DNA of 64,000 nucleotides from Bizionia sp. M204 (GTDB lineage: Bacteria; Bacteroidota; Bacteroidia; Flavobacteriales; Flavobacteriaceae). The notes beneath the pieces were generated by a model, which was not told the DNA's origin, did no database searches, and saw only the letters and a program-made list of their open reading frames with translations. The stretch is taken from positions 143,501 through 207,500 of the forward strand of contig NZ_CP046242.1 of assembly GCF_023205095.1 (NCBI RefSeq), given 5' to 3'. Of this stretch, positions 56,092 to 64,000 are shown piece by piece (positions within the stretch are counted from its first letter, which is position 1; each line of letters opens with the position of its first letter). The translations under genes were made by a program, and so were the position numbers.

Positions 56092-56748
56092 TTAATAGAA
56101 GTTAGCATTTAAGCTATAGGATGTAGTAGCACCGTTAATATCCTCTCTTTCTATAATAAGAATTACTTGACCTGTAAAATTGTTCAATGACGCAGGTTGA
56201 ATAGATACCACACCATTATAGTTTTCAGCCGGATTAAAACTGTTAAACACAACGGTTTCAACTTCCTCTTCCGTATTAAAATCTAATATTCTGATATTTA
56301 AGTTTACTATGTCCGGCGTTATGGTGATGAAGCTGAAACTCCCAGCTAAAGGAACACAGCCAATACAGGGTGACGGTGGGTTTGGAGGGTTTGGTGGTCT
56401 TCTTGGAACGCGAGGTGGTAAAACATATTCGGCTTCTATTCCCATTTGGATAGCCAAATTAGTGTTTAATGTGCCTAACTGTTGTTCCGCTTCTTCCAGT
56501 TGTAGTTCAATTTCTGGCGTACCTTGATTATTATCTATTAAATCTTGAAGCATGAAAATGGTGTTTTCAGTGCTTATTATTTCTTCTTCTAGGTACAAAA
56601 TGTACAAATCGCCTTCGTATAAATTGTTTTCGTTAGTCAGAACAATCTGATTGTCGTTACCGTTATTTAGGTTATCATCATCATCACAACTAAATACCGT
56701 AACCAATACGAGTATGAAGGATGCTAACACAAAAAATTTTTTTCTCAT
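56092..56748 (-). CDS. Lipoprotein with Pro-rich linker
   Basis: 218 residues. Lipobox LVTVFSC, followed by DDDDNLNNGND (surface-export-like acidic run). A helical segment at 50-105 (YLEEEIISTENTIFMLQDLI, IELQLEEAEQQLGTLNTNLA) may form a coiled coil. Then comes the Pro-rich linker PPRVPRRPPNPPNPPSPCIG and a C-terminal beta domain (FITITPDIVNLNIRILDFNT). No family recognised. It shares the two-box promoter with the sigma-factor group. Confidence 0.7.
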   Translation of the reverse strand: MRKKFFVLASFILVLVTVFSCDDDDNLNNGNDNQIVLTNENNLYEGDLYILYLEEEIISTENTIFMLQDLIDNNQGTPEIELQLEEAEQQLGTLNTNLAIQMGIEAEYVLPPRVPRRPPNPPNPPSPCIGCVPLAGSFSFITITPDIVNLNIRILDFNTEEEVETVVFNSFNPAENYNGVVSIQPASLNNFTGQVILIIEREDINGATTSYSLNANFY

Positions 56749-56777
56749 AATTTAAAAATTGTAGTCATTTAGCTTTA

Positions 56778-56807
56778 TTAATAAAGCCCATGTTATAAAG
56801 TTAACAT
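56778..56807 (-). promoter_or_regulatory. Two-box sigma-type promoter, Pro-rich lipoprotein
   Basis: Minus strand ATGTTAACT (56807-56799; last base T where the others have C), 16 bases, ATTAA (56782-56778), then TAAAG. The start codon is 29 bases downstream. Confidence 0.7.
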
Positions 56808-56865
56808 ATTTAATGATATAATATTGTGGAAATCAATTTTTTTTGTTTCAAATAGCTGATTATAA

Positions 56866-59301
56866 TTAGTTTATCTGATAAATTAAAATGGTGTTACTGT
56901 CGCCTTTAGTTACAAACTCTAGGTTTCTACCTTTATCCATATTTGCCATATCTATTTGGGATGTACCATAAACAGGAAAGTTAGAAAGCAATTTAGCATT
57001 ACTATCAAATAGAAATACTTTTTGCGTTTGCTTATCGGTTACCGACACGTAAATTTTATCGTGGAGGTAAAAAATGTTTGGTTTGCTATAATTGCCGTAA
57101 TCCAATTCGTAAGTATTGCTTTTTATAGTCAGTCGGTTTTCTGATAAGGCGACAAGTGTTTTACTGGTGGTTTCTAAATAGTGCTGATCGGTTAAGCCTA
57201 AATCTTGAGCTGCCGTATTTCCTTTGGTATCAATAGTAACCAACTTACCATTTGTTGTAGTAGTTGCAAAATTACCTTTATATAAATATACGGCCTCATC
57301 AGAAAATGTATAAGTCGCTTTTGGTGTAACGCGTGTTTTTCCAACACGATCCAAAATGTATAGCTTGTTTGCTGTTTTAAACAATAAATAGTCTTTTCTA
57401 CCAATTCTAATATGCTGTGGTTGGTGGATAAGATTGTCTGCGGCTTTTTCAAAATTGAAACCTTTAACTGTTTTGCCTTTGTCATCCAACATTAAAACGT
57501 TTTTGCCTTGTGTAACCATGAGGCGGTATTTTCTATTGCCATCATAATCAAACACAGACAGCGGTTGTGTAATAGCATCGTTGAATTTTAAAGGAAATGG
57601 TTTTACATCCTTTCCATTTCTATCTAAAACATAAACCCGATTTGCAGTGGCAAAAGCTAATTGCAATCGGCCGTTTTTATACATGTCTATTTGTTCAATT
57701 TTGCCTAAAATGGCGCCTTGAAGCTGTTTTTTCCAAAGAATTTTTCCACTACTGGAAATCAGATACAAGTTGTTTTTATTATCCTGGACGGCAATTTCCT
57801 TTTCATTAGTAACATGGTTGGTAACCAATTGCGGACTATTTAATATATCAGCATCAATTTTTACAGCTGCCATTTCCGTAACGGCATTTTCTACTGCCCG
57901 CGTTTTTCCTTTTTGAATAACAGCATTTACATGGGCAAAATTAGTATCATATATAAATTGTAAACCTGTTGCATTAAATGCGTTTAACTTTAAATTTAAA
58001 CTATCGTTAAGGTTTCTGTTAATAATAGTTTCTAGTTTATCAGGATTTACGACGCTTAATATAGAAGCTTCATCGCTAAACTGGTCCTTAAGACTTTTAT
58101 ACGCACTTTGAGAACTATAGGTCGTTTGATTTTTATAACTCGCTATAATGGTATGAAGAAACTCAATATCGTTAGAAAACACAATAAAATTATCTACGAT
58201 ACAGTATTTGTTGGCATCCTTAAAATTGATGAAAGGCGAAAATGTTTTAAAGAAAAATTCAGGCTCACTAAAATTGAAAATTTCAATATCACGATAGGTT
58301 TCAATCATATCTTGATCGTTCAACAGGGCATCTTTAGTAATATAAACATCTAAAGAGTTTAATACAATGGCGCGATTGTTACCTTCATAAATTACACCGG
58401 TTTCAATTACATTATCCAGTAGCGTAGAGGTGTGGCTAGCGGTAGAGTCTGCCGTTCTATACGCGTTTAGGTTTGTATTAAAAATGGTATAATCATTAAA
58501 TGTCATACTCAAAAAGCCATCACTACTGGAAGGCGTAATAGTTGCTAATTTGTTTTCTTGAGCTTTGGTATTTTTGAAAACATCAATGAGTTTTTTAGAA
58601 GAATCGGCAGATTTTACAACACCATTTAATTTCATGGCATTCTGATCTATATCCACATCTATAAACAAATAATCCGTTAAAGTTAACGTGCTCATATTTT
58701 CACTTATAAAAAAACTATTAATATGGCGGTCTTTCTTCTTATTAACAAAAACGGAAAGTTGATTTTCGCTGTGAGATGAATTGATAAGCGCTTTTATAGT
58801 TGGATGAATTTTATCATCTTCCAAGGATGCTATCAATAACGCTTTAGTTGAAGCTCCTATAAAAACACTATCTTTTGTGATGCTGAATAGCGCTTGATTA
58901 CCTACTTGACTTTTGGTGATGGTATGTTTAGCATACTTTAAAGTTTCAATGCTATGGTTTGGTAAAGAGTCTATCAAGAAAAGATCCGGTTTTATTTTCG
59001 TGATGATGGAAAAATCTAAACTATCATTCGTATTAAATAATGAGACGTATAAATCGTCTTCTGTTTTTAAATAGTGTAGAAGCGATAATTTTTCTGAAAG
59101 GTTTTTGTAGTTTTTCGTGGTTTCTAAAGTTTGCAAAAAAGCATTGTTGCTCATATTGCTTTTTAAACTTCCTACATTTTTAACCTTAACAATAACAGCT
59201 GCGTCATTATTGAGGTAATCCATTAATTGTGACTTCTTTTTAGAGGAGTTACATCCTAAAAAAAGTAGGCTCAAAGTACATAAAAACCAAATGTTTTTCA
59301 T
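56866..59301 (-). CDS. Large lipoprotein with C-terminal propeller-like repeats
   Basis: 811 residues. Lipobox LSLLFLGC, then NSSKKK. The first 490 residues are mixed alpha/beta without a motif I recognise. From about 500 on, repeated blade-like units appear (NNLYLISSSGKILWKKQLQG, NRVYVLDRNGKDVKPFPLKF, KNVLMLDDKGKTVKGFNFEK, NKLYILDRVGKTRVTPKATY), resembling PQQ/WD-like propeller strands. It is a cell-envelope protein of unknown function. It lies 65 bp downstream of rnhB on the same strand and could be cotranscribed. Confidence 0.65.
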   Translation of the reverse strand: MKNIWFLCTLSLLFLGCNSSKKKSQLMDYLNNDAAVIVKVKNVGSLKSNMSNNAFLQTLETTKNYKNLSEKLSLLHYLKTEDDLYVSLFNTNDSLDFSIITKIKPDLFLIDSLPNHSIETLKYAKHTITKSQVGNQALFSITKDSVFIGASTKALLIASLEDDKIHPTIKALINSSHSENQLSVFVNKKKDRHINSFFISENMSTLTLTDYLFIDVDIDQNAMKLNGVVKSADSSKKLIDVFKNTKAQENKLATITPSSSDGFLSMTFNDYTIFNTNLNAYRTADSTASHTSTLLDNVIETGVIYEGNNRAIVLNSLDVYITKDALLNDQDMIETYRDIEIFNFSEPEFFFKTFSPFINFKDANKYCIVDNFIVFSNDIEFLHTIIASYKNQTTYSSQSAYKSLKDQFSDEASILSVVNPDKLETIINRNLNDSLNLKLNAFNATGLQFIYDTNFAHVNAVIQKGKTRAVENAVTEMAAVKIDADILNSPQLVTNHVTNEKEIAVQDNKNNLYLISSSGKILWKKQLQGAILGKIEQIDMYKNGRLQLAFATANRVYVLDRNGKDVKPFPLKFNDAITQPLSVFDYDGNRKYRLMVTQGKNVLMLDDKGKTVKGFNFEKAADNLIHQPQHIRIGRKDYLLFKTANKLYILDRVGKTRVTPKATYTFSDEAVYLYKGNFATTTTNGKLVTIDTKGNTAAQDLGLTDQHYLETTSKTLVALSENRLTIKSNTYELDYGNYSKPNIFYLHDKIYVSVTDKQTQKVFLFDSNAKLLSNFPVYGTSQIDMANMDKGRNLEFVTKGDSNTILIYQIN

Positions 59302-59366
59302 TGATGAGGGAATTTATACAAACCTACATAAATAATTTAAAGGTTTAAAATGAATATAGTGGGAAG

Positions 59367-59966
59367 TTATAATTTCATTTTCAGCTGTTCAGGTAACAAT
59401 CTAAAGGATTTTCGGTGGTATTTGCTTGGGCCATATTTTTTAATAGCCTCCCGATGTTCTTTAGTTGGATAGCCTTTGTTTTGTTTCCAATTATACATGG
59501 GGAATTCTTCGTGAATGCTTTCCATATATACATCTCTATATGTTTTAGCTAAAATAGAAGCGGCCGCAATACTCAAAAATTTTGAGTCTCCCTTTACAAT
59601 GGTTTCGTGAGGAATGTCTTGAAATGGTTTAAACCTATTACCATCCACAATTATAAACTTCGGACGTATATTAAGACTTTCAATGGATTGGTGCATGGCT
59701 AAAATAGATGCATTCAATATATTAATGCTGTCAATTTCCGTTGGATAAATATGTGCAAAACTAAAAGCTAATGCATCGTGTTCTATAATAGGTTTCAAAA
59801 TATTTCGTTTCTTTTCAGAAAGCAACTTGGAATCATTTAAAATGAGGTTTTCAAAATGTTCAGGAAGAATAACAGCAGCGGCAGTAACAGGACCGGCTAA
59901 ACAGCCTCTTCCAGCTTCGTCTGTGCCACATTCGTACTTAAAATTTGAATATTGTAATTTTAGCAT
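59367..59966 (-). CDS. rnhB: Ribonuclease HII
   Basis: 199 residues, normal length. Contains [20 protein letters not shown] with the catalytic Asp-Glu pair, [12 protein letters not shown], the IIVDGN segment with the third Asp, and [10 protein letters not shown] with the late acidic residue. It removes RNA primers and single ribonucleotides from DNA. It is divergent from the porin gene, with 69 bp between the starts. Confidence 0.96.
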   Translation of the reverse strand: MLKLQYSNFKYECGTDEAGRGCLAGPVTAAAVILPEHFENLILNDSKLLSEKKRNILKPIIEHDALAFSFAHIYPTEIDSINILNASILAMHQSIESLNIRPKFIIVDGNRFKPFQDIPHETIVKGDSKFLSIAAASILAKTYRDVYMESIHEEFPMYNWKQNKGYPTKEHREAIKKYGPSKYHRKSFRLLPEQLKMKL

Positions 59967-60035
59967 GTAAATAATTCTTAATATAATGACGTTATTATAA
60001 ATTGTATATACATTTGCAAGGTCGAAAAAATAATT

Positions 60036-62006
60036 ATGAGGAAAATAATTTTAGTCATTTTTTTAGTGTTTTGTGGGAATTTAGCGGTTGGTCAAATCGA
60101 GCAAATCAATAAAGATGGAAGTGTTCAGAGAAACACACCATATAACGATACACTTTACGGGGGGTCTACAAAAAGCACCAGTATTAAAGATATTAAAAAT
60201 CTTGAAGCTAAAATTGAACAGTACCTTATTATATCCGAAAGTAATGATACGACGTATGTTGATACCACATTAACAATCCAAAAAGAATATAAGTTTAATT
60301 ATTTAAGAAGAGATAATTTTGAATTACTGCCGTTCTCAAACGTTGGTCAAACATACAATGCTTTAAGTTACGTTTATAAAAAGGATGCTTTAATGCCCTT
60401 ATTTGGTGCAAGAGCACGCCACTTTAATTATATGGAAATTGAAGACATTAATTATTATGAGGTGCCAACACCATTTACGGAGCTTTATTATAAAACAGCC
60501 TTTAAGCAAGGTCAGCAGCTAGATGCGTTTTTTACCGTAAATACATCCAAACAGTTAAATTTTTCCGTAGCCTATAAAGGGTTGAGGTCTTTAGGGAAAT
60601 ACCAACATATATTAACTAGTACGGGGAACTTTAGATTTACCACAAGTTATAAAACTAAAAACAATCGGTATTTTGCAAACGCGCACATTGTCATGCAAGA
60701 TTTAATGAATCAGGAAAATGGAGGTGTACGCGATGATAATATCCCGTTTTTTGAATCCGGTAATCCGGAATTTTTAGATCGTGGCGTTCTGGCCGTAAAT
60801 TTTGAAGATGCTGAAAATATATTAAAAGGCAAGCGCTTTCACTTAGACCATAACTACTATTTAATTAAACCCAAAGACTCAATTTCCAGAAATGAACTGC
60901 GTGTTACTAATATTATTTCTTTTGAAGATAAGTATTATGAATATAACCAAGATCGAGAGACGGCGTATTTTGGAGAGTCCTTTCAAGCAAGTGGCTTAAG
61001 AGACCGGGTTACTTTAGAAAATTTTAATACAGAGTTCGGGGTAAATTATAAGAACAATATAATAGGTGATGTTAAATTTAGTGTGGGTTATACCAATTAT
61101 AATTATGGGTATGATAAAGTTGCTTTTATTAATAATCAATATATAACGAACAGATTAAAAGGTGATATTGTTTCTGTAGGCGGACAGTATGATAAAATTA
61201 TAAGTGGATTTAAACTTCATGCAGAGGCAGGTTTAAATGTTGTTGGAGATTTTGATGGAAATTATTTTTTAGCCAATGCCTCCTATAAATTAAATGATAA
61301 ATTTTCATTCGGCGCGCAGGTAAATCACAATTCCCGAGCACCTAATTATAATTATCAGCTATATCAAAGTGTTTACGAAAATTATAATTGGCAAAGTAAT
61401 TTTAATAATACCGAAACGCAACAACTTGGTTTTAATGTGAATTCAAAGTTGTTAGGAACAATTTCGGCGGACTTTAATACCATAAACGACTATACCTATT
61501 TTATGAAAGATGGTATAGATGATTTGGTTAAACCATTTCAAACAGATCAATCTATTAGTTACGTTAAAGTAAAATGGGAAAAAGGATTTAACTTCTTTCG
61601 CAAGTTTACCTTATATAATACCATCATGTATCAGAATGTCCAGGATGATGGTATGGTATTCAATGTGCCTGAACTAACCACGCGAAACACCTTAATGTAT
61701 TCCAGTAGGTTTTTTAAGAACGCCTTGTTTCTACAAACAGGAATAACCTTTAGTTACTTCTCCAGTTATAAGATGGATGGTTACGATCCATTGTTAGCGG
61801 AGTTTTATGTTCAGAACAATCAAGACTATGGTAGTTTTCCACGATTTGATTTTTTTGTGAATGCAAAAATTAGTCAAATACGAATCTATTTAAAAGCAGA
61901 ACACTTTAATTCTGCGTGGACGGGTTATGATTTTTATTCGGCACCAAATTATCCATATCGGGATTTTGCAGTTCGTTTTGGCGTTGTCTGGAACTTCTTC
62001 CTATAA
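60036..62006 (+). CDS. Putative outer-membrane porin
   Basis: 656 residues. Signal peptide [20 protein letters not shown], a short polar lead with two Thr/Asp-rich segments, then a long beta-barrel pattern ([59 protein letters not shown]) ending [11 protein letters not shown]. It fits the large putative-porin family found in Flavobacteria, often beside rnhB. The substrate is unknown. Confidence 0.8.
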   Translation: MRKIILVIFLVFCGNLAVGQIEQINKDGSVQRNTPYNDTLYGGSTKSTSIKDIKNLEAKIEQYLIISESNDTTYVDTTLTIQKEYKFNYLRRDNFELLPFSNVGQTYNALSYVYKKDALMPLFGARARHFNYMEIEDINYYEVPTPFTELYYKTAFKQGQQLDAFFTVNTSKQLNFSVAYKGLRSLGKYQHILTSTGNFRFTTSYKTKNNRYFANAHIVMQDLMNQENGGVRDDNIPFFESGNPEFLDRGVLAVNFEDAENILKGKRFHLDHNYYLIKPKDSISRNELRVTNIISFEDKYYEYNQDRETAYFGESFQASGLRDRVTLENFNTEFGVNYKNNIIGDVKFSVGYTNYNYGYDKVAFINNQYITNRLKGDIVSVGGQYDKIISGFKLHAEAGLNVVGDFDGNYFLANASYKLNDKFSFGAQVNHNSRAPNYNYQLYQSVYENYNWQSNFNNTETQQLGFNVNSKLLGTISADFNTINDYTYFMKDGIDDLVKPFQTDQSISYVKVKWEKGFNFFRKFTLYNTIMYQNVQDDGMVFNVPELTTRNTLMYSSRFFKNALFLQTGITFSYFSSYKMDGYDPLLAEFYVQNNQDYGSFPRFDFFVNAKISQIRIYLKAEHFNSAWTGYDFYSAPNYPYRDFAVRFGVVWNFFL

Positions 62007-62010
62007 ATAC

Positions 62011-62040
62011 GTAATAATTACAATAGTAATAATTACAATA
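62011..62040. repeat. Two tandem copies of a 15-bp AT-rich unit
   Basis: GTAATAATTACAATA at 62011-62025 and again at 62026-62040, directly after the porin gene. Nothing else is recognised between 62041 and 62216. Confidence 0.9.
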
Positions 62041-62216
62041 TAATATTACCCGATATATACGTTGATTTGGATTTGTAACTGGACAAAAAAGAACACCTGA
62101 TTTAAACAAATCCTGCGCCAACGGCAATATTACCTATTTATACTAGTAAAAATGTTATGTGTAACCACTTGATACAGTGTAAGAAGAAAATTAATTCAAA
62201 AAAACATGAATAAAAG

Positions 62217-62249
62217 TTTGTAAAAGGGTAGAAATGGGTTGTACATTTG
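62217..62249 (+). promoter_or_regulatory. rRNA promoter P1
   Basis: TTTG (62217-62220), 21 bases, TACATTTG (62242-62249), followed by CAGCCGC. Confidence 0.75.
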
Positions 62250-62356
62250 CAGCCGCTAAAAACGGTAACACAGTTGGCAGCGACGTTCATTGAGAGGCAA
62301 AATAGAGGTTTAAAAAAGGGGGTTAGAAAATAATTTCAAATAAAATCAAAAAAAGC

Positions 62357-62386
62357 TTTGTAGGAATAAAAAAGGTTGTATATTTG
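62357..62386 (+). promoter_or_regulatory. rRNA promoter P2
   Basis: TTTG (62357-62360), 18 bases, TATATTTG (62379-62386), followed by CAGCCGC. The sequence before it (AAAAAGCTTTG, AATAAAAAAGGTTGTA) recurs in P3. Confidence 0.85.
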
Positions 62387-62495
62387 CAGCCGCTTAAAAC
62401 AGCAATGCTGATGCGAGCCAAGTTCCTTGAAAAGCATAAAGAGATTTAGTAATTTTGAGATTAGAAATAAACTTTTAAAATAAACTAAAAAAAGC

Positions 62496-62525
62496 TTTGC
62501 AAGAATAAAAAAGGTTGTATGTTTG
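62496..62525 (+). promoter_or_regulatory. rRNA promoter P3
   Basis: TTTG (62496-62499), 18 bases, TATGTTTG (62518-62525), followed by CAGCCGC. Confidence 0.85.
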
Positions 62526-62623
62526 CAGCCGCTAAAAACGGGAACGTTTTTAGAGACGTTCACAGGTATTTATTGAAAGACTTTAAGGGGTAGAAAAAAA
62601 ATAATTTTTTTTTTGAAATAAAG

Positions 62624-62655
62624 TTTGCGGGTTAAAAAAGTAGTAATTATATTTG
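62624..62655 (+). promoter_or_regulatory. rRNA promoter P4
   Basis: TTTG (62624-62627), 20 bases, TATATTTG (62648-62655), followed by CACCCGC. The remaining 175 bases to the 16S gene form the rRNA leader, with small hairpins (CTTAAG at 62662-62667 and 62678-62683). Confidence 0.8.
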
Positions 62656-62830
62656 CACCCGCTTAAGAGATAAACGCCTTAAGAAACAGATAAAAAAGTT
62701 CATAGACATATTGAATTGACAGCGTAAGATTTAACTGGAAACGGTTAAGTTAAACAAAAGAGAATAAACCATTTTGAGTAATTAGATTTTAAACTATTTC
62801 GATTAGTTGTTAAATAATATTTAAGAATTA

Positions 62831-64000
<1,170 letters not shown>

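Noticed and set aside
56309..56527. Open frame with GGFGGFGG motif on the plus strand
   Set aside because: Antisense of the Pro-rich linker of the lipoprotein at 56092-56748.

Overview
The window looks like the chromosome of a marine-type member of the Flavobacteriaceae (Bacteroidetes). The signs are low G+C, start codons with A-rich leaders instead of clear Shine-Dalgarno sites, promoters of the TTTG / TAnnTTTG type, a SusC/SusD pair, a type IX secretion sorting domain, DUF6090 and putative-porin families, the order rpsL-rpsG-fusA-rpsJ without tuf, and a Flavobacteriia-like 16S rRNA. I cannot name the genus from this alone.

Layout. 1-1.2 kb: end of a rhomboid protease gene, convergent with rlmB. 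1.3-7.7 kb (minus strand): a susC-susD-lipoprotein-lipoprotein uptake operon with a clear terminator. 7.8-9.5 kb: a BamA/TamA-like outer-membrane barrel. 9.6-27.0 kb (plus): the str, S10, spc and alpha ribosomal operons with fusA, secY, infA and rpoA, under a strong promoter at 9.6 kb, with separate leaders before rplC and rpsD. 27.3-32.3 kb: carA, eno, gltA and a dimethylargininase-like enzyme, the first three each followed by a hairpin. 32.3-34.0 kb: a secreted M28 peptidase and a YceI protein.

34.2-42.75 kb is an accessory island. It holds seven gene units, all on the minus strand, separated by 120-250-bp imperfect palindromes. In five units the two ends carry the same 10-bp sequence in inverted orientation. 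That sequence begins with GTTG, and its other six bases differ from unit to unit. This is how integron gene cassettes are organised, but the core does not fit the canonical GTTRRRY and no integrase lies in the window. Cargo: a DUF262+HEPN pair, an Mrr-like restriction endonuclease, a two-gene membrane/cytosolic pair sharing a GGxxSxNxQ motif, an orphan protein, a YD-repeat-like lipoprotein, an HD hydrolase with a DJ-1/PfpI-like lipoprotein, and a DUF6090 protein. Several cargo genes look like phage or stress defence.

42.9-48.9 kb: lysS, a tiny YqaE/Pmp3 gene, lipB (apparently leaderless), a TspO-like membrane protein, an LpxR-like lipid A deacylase and a NdpA/YejK nucleoid protein.

48.9-56.8 kb is a second special region. 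Three tandem collagen-like lipoprotein genes, an outer-membrane barrel gene, a Pro-rich lipoprotein gene and a sigma-factor gene all share an upstream two-box element: TGTTAAC(C/T)TT, then ATTAA (ACTAA once), with exactly 16 bases between TTAACC (or TTAACT) and the second box. The sigma factor overlaps a membrane-anchored TPR protein (probable anti-sigma) and faces a periplasmic TPR-CHAT protease. I read this as a local sigma regulon for the cell envelope.

56.9-64 kb: a large lipoprotein, rnhB, a putative porin, then a 16S rRNA gene cut off by the window end. Four tandem promoters precede the 16S gene and share the TTTGCA(G/C)CCGC start.
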